Shown here one piece after another: positions 53,364 through 63,837 of a stretch of DNA of 64,000 bases. The stretch is taken from NCBI RefSeq assembly GCF_018139685.1, contig NZ_JAGSPN010000012.1, forward strand, positions 92,376 through 156,375. The letters are read 5' to 3'. The DNA is from Cognatundibacterium luofuense. Its GTDB lineage: Bacteria; Pseudomonadota; Gammaproteobacteria; Burkholderiales; Burkholderiaceae_D. The first letter of the stretch is position 1, and each line of letters opens with the position of its first letter. The position numbers and the translations under genes are program-made. The notes beneath the pieces are model-generated. The model had not been told where the DNA came from. It saw only the letters and a program-made list of their open reading frames with translations, and searched no databases.

Positions 53364-53935
53364 GATGGACTCCCGGTAACTTTAAAGTTGTGATCGGTTC
53401 CTGCACTGTACAGGGAACTGTCGCCGTCACTGACTTTGAAGGTATCGGTGCGGCGGGTGACATACTGAGAATTCTTGATCAGCGATGTGGTGATGATCAG
53501 TTCAGACACCGGTGCGGTTTCCGGCGCGGAGCGGAAGAAACTGCGCGAAGTCTGTTTATCTTCACCAAATTTGACCAGATCAGCACTGATTTCAACAACT
53601 TGGGTGGTGCGGTCATTCATGCTGCGCACCAGCACACCCTGACTGACCAGTGCGGTCACGATTTGGGTATGCAATGCCTTACTGAAATGGCTGGGTTTGG
53701 TCACTGGCGCAACATAGACCGGTGCGCCGATAGTATCAGTCGCCGCTTTGATCTGCGTTGCGATGGTGTTCGCAATCTGTATCCAGCTGGTGGTACCCGG
53801 TGCGGCAACCGCGGCAGGTACAACGGCAGGCGGAACAGACTCTGCCGAATTGCCGGACAAGGAAATTTTGCTGCCTAAGCCTGAACAACCGGCCATCAGT
53901 GCTGCAGCGATAGCCACTGGAACGATGCTCTTCAT
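53360..53935 (-). CDS. Predicted lipoprotein coupled to the FlgO-domain gene
   Basis: A 191-residue lipoprotein with lipobox LMAGC. After a proline/alanine-rich linker (PPAVVPAAVAAPG) the domain runs WIQIANTIATQIKAATDT, IVTALVSQGVLVRSMNDRTTQVVEISADLVKF, SELIITTSLIKNSQYVTRRTDTFKV. I do not recognise the family. The layout suggests a periplasmic-facing partner of the FlgO-domain protein. AAGGTTATCGC before the ATG is a good ribosome binding site. Confidence 0.7.
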   Translation of the reverse strand: MKSIVPVAIAAALMAGCSGLGSKISLSGNSAESVPPAVVPAAVAAPGTTSWIQIANTIATQIKAATDTIGAPVYVAPVTKPSHFSKALHTQIVTALVSQGVLVRSMNDRTTQVVEISADLVKFGEDKQTSRSFFRSAPETAPVSELIITTSLIKNSQYVTRRTDTFKVSDGDSSLYSAGTDHNFKVTGSPS

Positions 53936-54174
53936 GCGATAACCTTAATTTCAGATGACATGGTGTTGAATCTGCGCTGCCGGACCCCGGCCCGGCTCAG
54001 AGAATCAGCGTCAGAGAATACAACAAGTCTTAATGTAAGCGTAAGATTTTGCGCCGGACGGTGGCGCAGTCAGACTATTTTCACAGCAGATCAGCGGAAA
54101 TCGCACCGGATTGATCAAAGCTTGTCGCTTTTTTGCTGCAACCGGCGCGTATTTTGCGGTTTTCAGGCTGTTTT

Positions 54175-55128
54175 TCAGCTGAATAACAGCTCAGAACGGA
54201 ATTGAAAACCCTTCAGGAAGTCACCGGTCGGCAAGCGTTTGCCTCCCGGCTTTTGTAACTCCAGCAAGTCCAGTGCACCCTCGCCGCAAGCAACGCGCAC
54301 ACCGTTGGCATCCGCAGATAACAGGGTGCCTGCCGGTTTGCCATGTGCTAACGCGACGGCGCGCGCCGCAGAAACTTTCAGCATCTGACCATCGTATTGC
54401 ACTTGCGTACCCGGAAACGGTGAAAAAGCCCGCACCTTTCGTGCAAGCACATCTGCCGACTGGCTGAAGTCCAGTTTCGATTCTTCTTTGGTGATTTTGG
54501 CTGCGTAGCAAGTGCCTTGTTCCGGTTGCGGTGTCGCCGGCAGGGAACTCTGCTGCAAAGCCTTTAAGGTGCGCACGATCATATCGGCACCCTGCGCCGC
54601 CAGTTTGTCATGCAGACTGCCGGTGGTATCGGTATCGCTGATGGACTGTGCTTCCATCATCAGCATGTCGCCGGTATCCAGACCCTCATCCATTTGCATA
54701 ATGGTGATGCCGGTTTCCGCATCGCCTGCTTCAATCGCACGGTGTATCGGTGCGGCACCGCGCCAGCGTGGCAACAGTGAGCCGTGAATATTCAGGCAAC
54801 CCAGACGCGGAATGCTCAGAACGGATAAAGGCAGAATCAGGCCGTAGGCGGCGACTACCATCACATCATGTTCAGTTGCCTGTAATAAAGCGTGCGCCTC
54901 GGCTGCCACTTCAGGATATTTCCCGTTCAGGCGCAGCGACACTGGCTGTGCTACCGGGATACCGTGTTCTACCGCCACCTGTTTAACGGCGGACGCCTGC
55001 AGTTGCATGCCGCGTCCGGCCGGACGATCCGGCTGTGTCAGTACCAGCGGAACTTCAAAGCCGGCTTTCAGAATCGCACTCAGCGCGGTTGCGGCAAATT
55101 CCGGCGTACCGGCAAAAATCACCTTCAT
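54175..55128 (-). CDS. fmt: Methionyl-tRNA formyltransferase
   Basis: Fmt formylates initiator Met-tRNA. 317 residues. The catalytic formyltransferase core has [10 protein letters not shown] and [16 protein letters not shown] with the essential histidine in NIHGSLLP, and the anticodon-binding C-terminal domain follows ([13 protein letters not shown] type near [10 protein letters not shown]). It shares one base with the def stop (TAATG), so def and fmt are translationally coupled. The stop lies at 54175, with no convincing terminator before the next unit. Confidence 0.97.
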   Translation of the reverse strand: MKVIFAGTPEFAATALSAILKAGFEVPLVLTQPDRPAGRGMQLQASAVKQVAVEHGIPVAQPVSLRLNGKYPEVAAEAHALLQATEHDVMVVAAYGLILPLSVLSIPRLGCLNIHGSLLPRWRGAAPIHRAIEAGDAETGITIMQMDEGLDTGDMLMMEAQSISDTDTTGSLHDKLAAQGADMIVRTLKALQQSSLPATPQPEQGTCYAAKITKEESKLDFSQSADVLARKVRAFSPFPGTQVQYDGQMLKVSAARAVALAHGKPAGTLLSADANGVRVACGEGALDLLELQKPGGKRLPTGDFLKGFQFRSELLFS

Positions 55129-55649
55129 TAACGGCCCGCCTTGCGTTGCTGTTCGCGCTCTTCTTTTTGCAGCTTGGTTTTGATACGGTTACGCTTCAGT
55201 GGTGACAGATATTCCACAAACACTTTACCGTTCAGATGATCAATTTCATGCTGTATACATACAGCCAGTAAATCTTTGCAATGCATTTCAAACGGCTGAC
55301 CGTTCGCATCCAGTGCGCGGACTTTGACTTCCGACGGACGCTCAACGCCGTCGTAAATACCCGGCACGGATAAACAGCCTTCGTCATAAACGCGCTTATC
55401 TTCACTGGACCAGATGATTTCCGGATTAATAAAGGCGATCAGTTGATTACCTTCTTCGGACACGTCGATGACGACCAGACGCTCATGGACATCCACCTGC
55501 GTGGCAGCCAGTCCGACGCCGGGAGCGTCATACATGGTTTCCGCCATATCGGCGATCAGCGTTTTCAGGCGCTCATCAAAAACGGTGACAGGTTTCGCGA
55601 TTTTGTACAGACGCGCATCGGGATAGCGCAATATATTCAGTTTTGACAT
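55128..55649 (-). CDS. def: Peptide deformylase
   Basis: Removes the N-formyl group from nascent proteins. The three family motifs are present: GVGLAATQV (motif 1), EGCLSVPG (motif 2) and QHEIDHLNG (motif 3), giving the metal ligands C and two H. 173 residues from the ATG at 55649; an upstream GTG would add four residues. It is the first gene of def-fmt and divergent from the LysM gene, as usual in Burkholderiales. Confidence 0.97.
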   Translation of the reverse strand: MSKLNILRYPDARLYKIAKPVTVFDERLKTLIADMAETMYDAPGVGLAATQVDVHERLVVIDVSEEGNQLIAFINPEIIWSSEDKRVYDEGCLSVPGIYDGVERPSEVKVRALDANGQPFEMHCKDLLAVCIQHEIDHLNGKVFVEYLSPLKRNRIKTKLQKEEREQQRKAGR

Positions 55650-55803
55650 AAGACATTTCACAACAAGCCCGAATGACGTTCGCGCTGTTTTTCTTGCTAG
55701 TTCAGGGAATTGTGGGCAGAATTTGCTTCAATTTGGCAAGTTTTGCAAGCTGAAAAACGCCTGCTGCCCTGCTGTTTGCTGCTATTTGCAACGGATCTGA
55801 TTC

Positions 55804-56928
55804 ATGAAAAAGTTTAGCACAATCGCCGCACTGATCGCTGTCGGCCTCTCTTCTGTCAGCCTGACGGCTGCAGCCGCTCCCGCTGATGCCACCATCGCGC
55901 AGGCTCAGGCCATCGCTGAAAAGTCGCAGTGTGCTTTCCGTGCAGATGCGCCGGATAAGCACGTGGTGGTGCGCGGAGATACCCTTTGGGGAATTTCGGC
56001 AGTGTTTCTGCAAAACCCGTGGTGCTGGCCGAAAGTCTGGGGCATGAATCGCGAAGACATTCGTAATCCGCACTGGATTTATCCGGGTCAGATCGTTTAT
56101 TTCGATCGCGCGAACGGCCGTTTGCGTCTGGCGAATGTAGCCGGCAACGGTACCGCGAGTGGCGGTGTGCCAACGGTCAAACTGTCTCCGCGTTCTCGTG
56201 TGGAAGGTCTGGGTGCAGAAGCGATCCGGTCGATTCCGGCATCTGCCATCGAACCATTCCTCGCACAACCGATGGTAGTAGACGTCAACACACTGGAGCG
56301 TACACCGCGCATTGTGTCTGCGACAGAAAACCGCGTTAATCTCGGACAGAATGAAAAAGCCTATGTGCGTGGTGAGCTCGAAGGCAGCACCTCATTCCAG
56401 GTTTTCCGTCCCGGTGTACCGCTGAAAGATCCGGAAACCGGCAACGTCATTGGCTATGAAGCCCGCTTTGTCGGTACGGTGAAGCTGGAGCGTGAAGGTG
56501 ATGAAAACAACGATGTTCATACCTTTTCTGTCGTCAACACCAAGGAAGAAATGTCAGTTGGAGATCGCTTACTGCCGGTTCCGCCTACGCCGATTATGAG
56601 TTATGTTCCGCATCCTCCTTATGATGATGTGAAAGCCCGCGTGGTCAGTATTTACGGCGGTGTTTCCGTCGCAGGTCAGAATCAGATCATTTCGATTAAC
56701 CGTGGCCGTGAGCACGGACTGGATCTGGGTACTGTTTTGTCATTGCAGCGTTACGGTGAGACTGTGAAGGATCGCACTGACAATAATCGTATGATTAAGC
56801 TGCCGGACGAAAAGTATGGCTATGTCTTTATTTTCCGCGTATTCGATACGATTTCCTACGGGTTGGTAATGGAAGTAACGGATATTGTGAAAGTCGGCGA
56901 TAACGTCATTTCTCCGATACAGCAATAA
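55804..56928 (+). CDS. Exported LysM-domain protein
   Basis: A 374-residue exported protein with signal peptide (cleavage near TAAAAPAD). A LysM module lies at about residues 52-97 (HVVVRGDTLWGISAVFLQNPWCWPKVWGMNREDIRNPHWIYPGQIVYF), which binds peptidoglycan glycan. The rest is a beta-rich, poorly known domain. The same gene sits between def and dprA in many Betaproteobacteria. It is transcribed toward dprA with a 14-bp gap, so the run LysM-dprA-smg may be one operon. Confidence 0.9.
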   Translation: MKKFSTIAALIAVGLSSVSLTAAAAPADATIAQAQAIAEKSQCAFRADAPDKHVVVRGDTLWGISAVFLQNPWCWPKVWGMNREDIRNPHWIYPGQIVYFDRANGRLRLANVAGNGTASGGVPTVKLSPRSRVEGLGAEAIRSIPASAIEPFLAQPMVVDVNTLERTPRIVSATENRVNLGQNEKAYVRGELEGSTSFQVFRPGVPLKDPETGNVIGYEARFVGTVKLEREGDENNDVHTFSVVNTKEEMSVGDRLLPVPPTPIMSYVPHPPYDDVKARVVSIYGGVSVAGQNQIISINRGREHGLDLGTVLSLQRYGETVKDRTDNNRMIKLPDEKYGYVFIFRVFDTISYGLVMEVTDIVKVGDNVISPIQQ

Positions 56929-56942
56929 AATTCTGGCCAGGC

Positions 56943-58037
56943 ATGCACGAGTTTGCCAGCTGGTTGCGCCTGACAGAGACAGCGGGGGTAGGCAACGGAA
57001 CTGCCCGCCGCCTGTTACAGGCTTTCGGATTGCCGGAAGCTATTTTTTCTGCTTCGCTGCAATCTTTGCAGCAGGTTGTCAGTCCGCGGATTGCACAGGC
57101 GCTGCTGCAACCGGTTTCACCGGCTTTGCAAGATCTGATCAATAAAACGGCTGTCTGGTTGCAACGACCTGAATGCCACATCCTGACGCTGGCTGACAGC
57201 CGCTATCCTCCCGCATTACTGAATATTCCCGATCCTCCCGTAGTGCTGTATGCACTTGGCGACTTGCGGTTCCTGAACCAGACCATGATCGGTGTGGTGG
57301 GTAGCCGCCATGCAACCAGCCAGGGAACACGTCACGCGCATGATTTTTCGGCTGCACTGAGTTGCGCCGGAGTGACTGTCAGCTCCGGACTGGCTGCCGG
57401 GATTGATGCTGCTGCGCATGAAGGTGCGCTGACCGGCGGTGGCAGCACAGTGGCCGTGGTTGGTACCGGACTGGATAAAGTGTATCCGGCGCGACACAAA
57501 GAACTGGCACATCGCATTGCTGAAATGGGATGCATCATCAGTGAGTACCCACTTGGAACATCACCGGTTGCAGCTAATTTTCCGCGTCGTAACCGCTTAA
57601 TTTCCGGTCTGGCGACAGGTGTTCTGGTGGTCGAGGCCGCAGCACAATCCGGTTCGCTGATTACTGCCAGAATGGCCGCAGAACAGGGGCGCGATGTGTT
57701 TGCGATTCCGGGATCGATTCATGCGCCCTTATCCAAAGGTTGTCATCAGTTGATACGTCAGGGTGCCAAGCTGGTGGAATCCGCCGCAGATATCCTTGAA
57801 GAATTGCCTCAGATTGTTAAAGTCAATAGCATCGTTTCCTCAAAAGTGTCAGATCGTCAGCCGGATATTGTTGAAGAGGCATGGAGTGGTCTGCTTGGAT
57901 ATGATCCTGTTCCGCTGGACGTGCTGGCGCAGCAAGCGGGTCTGGAGGTCGCCGCCTTACAGGCGCAGTTACTGATGATGGAACTGGCCGGACAGGTCGA
58001 AATGTTGCCGGGTGGTTATGTTCGCAGGCTGAACTGA
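56943..58037 (+). CDS. dprA: DNA-processing protein DprA
   Basis: DprA loads RecA onto incoming single-stranded DNA during natural transformation. 364 residues, with the Rossmann-like domain: GVVGSRHATSQGTRHA, VSSGLAAGIDAAAHEGAL, VAVVGTGLDKVYPARH, FPRRNRLISGL, VVEAAAQSGSLITA and AIPGSIH. An N-terminal SAM-like part and the C-terminal winged helix (GYDPVPLDVLAQQAGLEVAAL) are both there, so the protein appears complete. Start ATG 56943. Operon with LysM upstream and smg downstream. Confidence 0.97.
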   Translation: MHEFASWLRLTETAGVGNGTARRLLQAFGLPEAIFSASLQSLQQVVSPRIAQALLQPVSPALQDLINKTAVWLQRPECHILTLADSRYPPALLNIPDPPVVLYALGDLRFLNQTMIGVVGSRHATSQGTRHAHDFSAALSCAGVTVSSGLAAGIDAAAHEGALTGGGSTVAVVGTGLDKVYPARHKELAHRIAEMGCIISEYPLGTSPVAANFPRRNRLISGLATGVLVVEAAAQSGSLITARMAAEQGRDVFAIPGSIHAPLSKGCHQLIRQGAKLVESAADILEELPQIVKVNSIVSSKVSDRQPDIVEEAWSGLLGYDPVPLDVLAQQAGLEVAALQAQLLMMELAGQVEMLPGGYVRRLN

Positions 58038-58094
58038 GCAAGTACCGGGGTAAAAATGCTTGTATCCGCTGTAGCCTGACGGTACAGTAGGGGC

Positions 58095-58559
58095 ATGTTT
58101 GATATTCTTGTTTATCTTTACCAGACGTATTACCGTCCTGATGCATGTCCCGAGCCTCCTGTTCTGATGAAGAAACTGGCGGCAGTTGGCTTTGATCAGG
58201 AAGATATTTCTGATGCACTGGCGTGGCTGAGCGGCTTGTCTGAGCCGGTGACTGTTGTGCAACCACCATCCGCATTGCATCCTTCTCAGCGCGTTTATGC
58301 TGAACCCGAAGCACATGCACTTGGTGAGCAGGCGATTGGCTTCATTCAGTTTCTGGAGCTGGCTGGCTTACTGGGTTTTGCGGAGCGCGAACTTGTGATT
58401 GAGCGGGCGCTGGCAGTGAACGAATCACCACTACCGCTCGATAAGCTCAAAATCATCGTACTGATGGTGCTGTGGAGCCAGGGCCTTGAGCCCGATATGC
58501 TGATGCTGGACGAATTATTGTTGTCTGAGGACGACAATCAGCCCCGTATCCTGCATTAA
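58095..58559 (+). CDS. smg: Smg family protein (DUF494)
   Basis: A 154-residue DUF494 protein. The family start MFDILVYLYQTYYRPDACPEPPVL and the LEDDNQ-like acidic ending are clear. It always follows dprA in this group; function unknown. The gap to dprA is 57 bp. Confidence 0.93.
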   Translation: MFDILVYLYQTYYRPDACPEPPVLMKKLAAVGFDQEDISDALAWLSGLSEPVTVVQPPSALHPSQRVYAEPEAHALGEQAIGFIQFLELAGLLGFAERELVIERALAVNESPLPLDKLKIIVLMVLWSQGLEPDMLMLDELLLSEDDNQPRILH

Positions 58560-58721
58560 GACTTGTCAGAATAAAGAATCCCTGACTGAATCAATATCAC
58601 GTTGCGGTTTTTACCCTGCACCGTATATCATTCCGCGCTAATTTGATTAGTCTTATAATTAGTTTGCTAGAATTGTTGACAATTAAACATTTCTGGACCT
58701 TCAAAGCCCGAGAATTCTGAA

Positions 58722-61295
58722 ATGACCAAAACGCTCATTATTGCTGAAAAACCATCTGTCGCTGCCGACATCGCCAAAGCACTGGGTGGCTTCACCAAGC
58801 ATGATGACTATTTTGAGTCAGATGAATACGTGCTTTCATCCGCTGTTGGTCATCTGGTAGAAATTGCCGTACCGGAAGAGTACGACGTCAAGCGCGGCAA
58901 ATGGAGCTTTACCCATTTGCCAATGATTCCGCCACATTTTGCGCTGAATCCGATTGCAAAGACGGAGTCGCGCCTGAAGGTATTGTCCAAACTGATCAGA
59001 CGTAAAGATGTCAGTGCGCTGATAAACGCATGTGACGCGGGCCGTGAAGGTGAGTTAATCTTCCGACTGATTGCGCAATATTCAAAAGCGAAACAACCTG
59101 TACAGCGTCTCTGGTTACAGTCGATGACACCGGCAGCGATACGCGATGGCTTCCATAAGCTGCGTTCGGATGCTGACATGTTGCCACTGGCGGATGCTGC
59201 GCGTTGCCGTTCCGAAGCCGACTGGCTGATCGGCATTAACGGTACGCGCGCGATGACCGCGTTTAACTCGAAAGATGGTGGTTTCTATCTGACGACTGTT
59301 GGTCGTGTGCAAACGCCGACACTGTCGATTGTGGTTGAGCGCGAAGAAAAGATTAAAAAATTCGTAGCCCGTGATTTTTGGGAAGTCCGGGCGGAATTTG
59401 TCTGCGCCGGTGGCATCTATGAAGGCCGCTGGTACGATCCTAAATTCCGTAAAGATGAAACCGACCCTGAAAAGAAAGCGGAGCGCTTGTGGAGCAAGGC
59501 TGCCGCTGAGTCAGTCGTTGCTGCTTGTCGTAGCCGTCAGGGTACGGTCACAGAAGAATCCAAGCCATCGACACAAATGTCGCCGGCACTTTTCGATCTG
59601 ACGAGTTTGCAGCGTGAGGCTAATGCAAAATTTGGCTTCTCCGCAAAAAATACGCTGGGTCTTGCTCAGGCATTGTATGAAAAACATAAAGCGCTGACCT
59701 ATCCGCGTACAGATTCGCGTCATTTGCCGGAAGATTATCTGGCAACGACAATGCAGACACTGGACAGTATTTCTGCAATTCCGGCATTTCAGCCGCATGC
59801 ACGTCAGATTCTGAATCAGCAATGGGTTCGTCCGAACAAGCGTGTTTTTGATAACAGCAAAATCAGCGATCACTTTGCGATTATTCCAACTGGTCAGGTA
59901 CCGAAAAATTTGTCTGAGCCAGAGCAAAAGTTATACGATCTGGTGACCCGCCGTTTTATGGCGGTTTTCTTTCCGGCTGCGGAATTTCTGGTGACAACGC
60001 GGATTACCGAGGTCTCCGGCCATCAGTTCCGTACTGAAGGCAAGGTATTGGTGAATCCGGGCTGGCTTGCGATCTACGGTCGTGATGCCCTCGAAGAAAA
60101 AGATGGTGAAGGTCGGGGTACGCTGGCACCTGTTGCAAAAAATGAAAAAGTGCTGGCAGATCAGGTAGCTGTGCATGAACTGATCACTAAACCACCTGCC
60201 CGCTATTCTGAAGCGACTTTATTGTCTGCTATGGAAGGCGCTGGCAAGCTGGTTGATGATGAAGAGTTGCGTGAAGCCATGGCTGGTAAAGGCCTGGGAA
60301 CACCAGCTACGCGCGCAGCGATTATCGAAGGATTGCTGACTGAGAAATATCTGCTGCGTGAAGGCCGCGAACTGATTCCGACAGCAAAAGCGTTTCAATT
60401 AATGACTTTGTTGCGCGGACTTGGCGTTGATGAGCTGACATCCCCTGAGCTGACTGGCGAATGGGAGCATAAGCTTTCGTTAATGGAAAAAGGCGGTATC
60501 AGTCGGGAAGCCTTCATGCGTGAAATCGCACAAATGACGCAAATCATCGTTAAACGTGCGAAAGAATACGATAACGATACAATTCCGGGTGATTATGCGA
60601 CGCTTGAAACGCCATGCCCGCATTGTGGTGGCAAAGTAAAAGAAAATTACCGTCGTTTTGCATGCACGCAATGCGAATTTTCGTTGCCGAAAACGCCGGG
60701 TAGCCGGCAGTTCGAGGTTTCCGAAGTAGAAGAGTTATTGCAAAAGCGTGAAATCGGGCCGTTACAGGGCTTCCGTTCAAAAATGGGGCGCCCGTTTGCT
60801 GCAATGCTGAAGATTGTGCCTGATACTGAGCATAACAACCTGAAACTTGAGTTTGACTTCGGACAGGCGCAGGAAAGCGACGAAGACGGCGAGGAGCCGG
60901 ATTTCAGTCAACAGTCTGCACTCGGCCCTTGCCCGAAATGCAGCAGTAACGTTTACGAATTGCCGTTGGCATATATTTGTGAAAAAACGGCAGCAAAACC
61001 GAAAGCTTGCGATTTCCGTAGTGGCCGGATTATTTTGCAGCAGGAAATTAGCCCGGAACAGATGCGAAAATTACTGGTCGAAGGGAAAACGGATTTATTG
61101 CCAGGTTTTATTTCCCAGCGTACCCGTCGTCCTTTCAAAGCATTTTTGGTACGTGGCAAAGACGGGAAAATCGCGTTTGAATTCGAAGAACGAAAAGCCA
61201 AAGCTCCTGCGGCAGGAAAAACCGCCAAGAAAGATGCCGCAGTGCAGGCTGATGCACCCAAGAAAACCGCAGGCAGAAAAAAAGCCAGTGCTTGA
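58722..61295 (+). CDS. topB: DNA topoisomerase III with C-terminal zinc-ribbon-like extension
   Basis: A type IA topoisomerase of the TopB kind, which relaxes and decatenates DNA. Toprim domain at the N terminus (LIIAEKPSVAADIAKALGG; NACDAGREGELI with acidic residues). The active-site tyrosine is Y327 in LTYPRTDSRHLPEDY. Length is 857, longer than E. coli TopB, because the C-terminal part adds Cys-pair motifs (CPHCGG...CTQC and CPKCSS...C) in two repeats plus a basic alanine/lysine-rich tail. A TATAAT at 58654-58659 may be its -10 element. A weak hairpin follows. Confidence 0.96.
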   Translation: MTKTLIIAEKPSVAADIAKALGGFTKHDDYFESDEYVLSSAVGHLVEIAVPEEYDVKRGKWSFTHLPMIPPHFALNPIAKTESRLKVLSKLIRRKDVSALINACDAGREGELIFRLIAQYSKAKQPVQRLWLQSMTPAAIRDGFHKLRSDADMLPLADAARCRSEADWLIGINGTRAMTAFNSKDGGFYLTTVGRVQTPTLSIVVEREEKIKKFVARDFWEVRAEFVCAGGIYEGRWYDPKFRKDETDPEKKAERLWSKAAAESVVAACRSRQGTVTEESKPSTQMSPALFDLTSLQREANAKFGFSAKNTLGLAQALYEKHKALTYPRTDSRHLPEDYLATTMQTLDSISAIPAFQPHARQILNQQWVRPNKRVFDNSKISDHFAIIPTGQVPKNLSEPEQKLYDLVTRRFMAVFFPAAEFLVTTRITEVSGHQFRTEGKVLVNPGWLAIYGRDALEEKDGEGRGTLAPVAKNEKVLADQVAVHELITKPPARYSEATLLSAMEGAGKLVDDEELREAMAGKGLGTPATRAAIIEGLLTEKYLLREGRELIPTAKAFQLMTLLRGLGVDELTSPELTGEWEHKLSLMEKGGISREAFMREIAQMTQIIVKRAKEYDNDTIPGDYATLETPCPHCGGKVKENYRRFACTQCEFSLPKTPGSRQFEVSEVEELLQKREIGPLQGFRSKMGRPFAAMLKIVPDTEHNNLKLEFDFGQAQESDEDGEEPDFSQQSALGPCPKCSSNVYELPLAYICEKTAAKPKACDFRSGRIILQQEISPEQMRKLLVEGKTDLLPGFISQRTRRPFKAFLVRGKDGKIAFEFEERKAKAPAAGKTAKKDAAVQADAPKKTAGRKKASA

Positions 61296-61307
61296 TATTT
61301 ACGGTTA

Positions 61308-61324
61308 GCACCCGCTGAGGGTGC
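61308..61324 (+). terminator. Possible weak terminator after topB
   Basis: A 6-bp perfect stem (GCACCC / GGGTGC) with a 5-base loop, followed only by CCTTGTG. It may be partial, letting topB transcription run into the DUF1631 gene. Confidence 0.35.
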
Positions 61325-61371
61325 CCTTGTGTGCGCGTCAGCTTGTTCCTGCAATTTACCGGAACCCAGTT

Positions 61372-63804
61372 ATGACACCGCGTGAGGTATTACTGCTAGC
61401 CCGTCAGGCATTCGAACGGGCCGTCGAAGAACATTTGCCAGCCTTGTTTCCGTCAGCGACGGAATGGCTTTTTGCGAAGGCTAACCAGTCAGATAACAAG
61501 GCCGAGCAAATTGCTGCGCATCAGGCACGCTATTATCTTCAGGAGCGTAAAGAGCTCCTCGCTCCCAAAATCATGTTTTTCCTGAGGGGTTTGCTTGACC
61601 GCAGCCTTGATACTGCCTATCAGCAATTTCAGACACGATCGGCTTTGCAGTCAACTGGACTGTCTTTGCTCGGAGAGTCCGAGTTTGAAGGTACGCTGAG
61701 TTTTATGAATATGATTCAGCGTTTGCGTGACAGTGGTGGTCAGGAGCTCAACGAGCTGAATCTCCGGATTACAGGCTTGTTCGGGCAAAGTGAAATTAAA
61801 GAACGAGAAAACCCGTTCCGTCCTTATATTCTTGCTAATAGTATTTCCGAGGCCGTCGAAACTATGCGGTTCGAGTTAACGGTTTCCAAAGTGCTGAAGT
61901 TCGCGCTGGCGGAATCGATGGCTCAGCAGATAGCCGTTATTTACCGACTGACCAACCAGACTCTGCAGGCTCAGGGTGTGGAGGCAAATCTCAGTTTACG
62001 CATTGCTAAACAGACAGACGTTTCCAACAGTCGTGGCGCTTCAGCCTCTGCGTTCCAGCATTACAGAAGTCAAGGCGAGTCGGTATCCGCCGTATCGCGC
62101 GAATTACATTTGCATGACTGGTTAGCTGCTATCCGGGCGAATCAGGTCTCGGATAGCAGCAAAGATGGAAAATCCCCAGATCCCTTGATTTGGCTTTCAG
62201 CGCAGGCAACCCTTGGTGAGGCTGTGCGAAAGGCGTTCGGCAAGTCAGATATAAAATTTTCTGATGGCAATACTTACTCTGTTCTGAGAGCGGATAGCAA
62301 TTCCGGAGGAAGTGCACAGGTACTGCCGGAACGCCTGATGCCATATCTGCGTGAATTGCAGTCGCAGGGTGCGTTTACTTCAATGACACCTGCTCTGGTC
62401 AGTCGTTCCGTATTAGTCAAAATTCTGGGTAAGCTGCATAAAAAAAACTCAGTCGAAGGAAATTCACGTATACGCAAGCTCAGCGAGTATCGCGATGATT
62501 TGATGGCACTGTGTGAGCGTTCAGAGCAAAAAATGACACTGGATGTCGTCATTGCACTGAGCGAAGCCTGGCAGCTTGATACAAGAATGCCAGAGTTGTT
62601 ACGTGAGAAATTGAATGCTTGTGATTTTCTGATTGCACAGCTGGCGCTAATGGATAGCAGCTGGTTTCTCGCGATCCGTCATCCGGCACGTTTACTGTTT
62701 AACCGTATCTCCGCTGTGATGACAGGTGTTCGTGGTTTGACCGGACCTGAAACTTATTTTCAGGAGGAGGTCGGCAAAATATTCAAGACACTTGCGCGCC
62801 ATGACTGCGAAGTTCCGGGTTTATTTGAACGTATCTTTTCTCGTCTTGAAGCTTCTCTTGAGAAAGACCTGCGCAATCTGGATCGTCTGAGCCGGCGTTC
62901 CGTCAGAGTTCTTTCTGAGGCACAGTTGAGGTTTGCAGATAGCCAGCGTTTGCGTCAGGAAATTTCTGATGTGTTGAGTGTCATCCCCGGTTTTTCGCAG
63001 CAATTTCGCAGCTTTCTTGAGAATGAGTGGGTTCGTGCGATCGTCATCGCTTCGCGCAAAGATACAGAGCTGCTGCGTAGTTTCTGTGAATTTGTTCCGT
63101 GGATCGTATGGGCAATTCAGCCAAAATCTGATGATGCACAGCGCGCAACTTCAAGATCATATTTTCCTGATCTGATGCATATTCTGCGTCAGGGATTCGG
63201 CTTGCTCGAGTTGAGCACTTTCCGCCAGAACGCGTTATACAGTTGGCTGAATGACATCCACGAGCGTAACGGCCAGCAGTTAGCTGTTGAGGCGCTGACA
63301 TTTGATGAATGGCAGTTACGTTTCACTGCGGTCAGAGAGTTTCAGGCCCACCTTCGAAATGAAACGGATCTCACGCTGCAATTCTCCGATATACAGCCCT
63401 TCATTCAGGCTGTTGCTGACGAAATTGAATTGCAGGTCAGGTATCTTGCAGAGGATAGCCATCCATCCCAGCAATTGACCCAATCGCCATTTACAAAGGT
63501 AAAGAAGGTTGCGGAGAGCGATATATGGCTTGATCGTTTGCAGCCGGGTTGCAGTTTTGAATTATTCCAGACAGGTGAATGGCGTCGTATGTGCGTGGTC
63601 TGGCGAGATCATCTGTCTTGCGCCTGGCTTTTGATGACTGCATCGCATTCTCATCCTGTCCTCGCAGACTTTGCATTGATCCAGTCTGCTTTTCATCGCG
63701 GCGCAGCCAGACTGAGTGAGTCAGATGAAATGATGGAGCGATCAATTCAGAAGATTATCAGCGCGGCAGATACCGCTGAGTCCTCGCAGCCTAATGTCAG
63801 GTAG
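61372..63804 (+). CDS. DUF1631 family protein
   Basis: An 810-residue protein of the DUF1631 family, common in Burkholderiales. It is helical and charged through most of its length. Visible family-like segments include APKIMFFLRGLLDRSLDTAYQQF, MDSSWFLAIRHPARLLFNRIS, DRLSRRSVRVLSE and the C-terminal LQPGCSFELFQTGEWRRMCVVWRDH, a beta-type end domain that might be PilZ-like. No catalytic site is seen and the role is unknown. The ATG at 61372 is preferred over a GTG 51 bp earlier. The gene ends 4 bp before the rRNA promoter. Confidence 0.75.
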   Translation: MTPREVLLLARQAFERAVEEHLPALFPSATEWLFAKANQSDNKAEQIAAHQARYYLQERKELLAPKIMFFLRGLLDRSLDTAYQQFQTRSALQSTGLSLLGESEFEGTLSFMNMIQRLRDSGGQELNELNLRITGLFGQSEIKERENPFRPYILANSISEAVETMRFELTVSKVLKFALAESMAQQIAVIYRLTNQTLQAQGVEANLSLRIAKQTDVSNSRGASASAFQHYRSQGESVSAVSRELHLHDWLAAIRANQVSDSSKDGKSPDPLIWLSAQATLGEAVRKAFGKSDIKFSDGNTYSVLRADSNSGGSAQVLPERLMPYLRELQSQGAFTSMTPALVSRSVLVKILGKLHKKNSVEGNSRIRKLSEYRDDLMALCERSEQKMTLDVVIALSEAWQLDTRMPELLREKLNACDFLIAQLALMDSSWFLAIRHPARLLFNRISAVMTGVRGLTGPETYFQEEVGKIFKTLARHDCEVPGLFERIFSRLEASLEKDLRNLDRLSRRSVRVLSEAQLRFADSQRLRQEISDVLSVIPGFSQQFRSFLENEWVRAIVIASRKDTELLRSFCEFVPWIVWAIQPKSDDAQRATSRSYFPDLMHILRQGFGLLELSTFRQNALYSWLNDIHERNGQQLAVEALTFDEWQLRFTAVREFQAHLRNETDLTLQFSDIQPFIQAVADEIELQVRYLAEDSHPSQQLTQSPFTKVKKVAESDIWLDRLQPGCSFELFQTGEWRRMCVVWRDHLSCAWLLMTASHSHPVLADFALIQSAFHRGAARLSESDEMMERSIQKIISAADTAESSQPNVR

Positions 63805-63808
63805 GGTG

Positions 63809-63837
63809 TTGACAATGCGCATCTGAAAGGTCATAAT
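63809..63837 (+). promoter_or_regulatory. Strong rRNA-type promoter
   Basis: TTGACA at 63809-63814 and CATAAT at 63832-63837 with a 17-base spacer, a near-perfect sigma-70 promoter. It begins four bases after the DUF1631 stop, so any upstream activating element would overlap the coding sequence. Confidence 0.9.
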
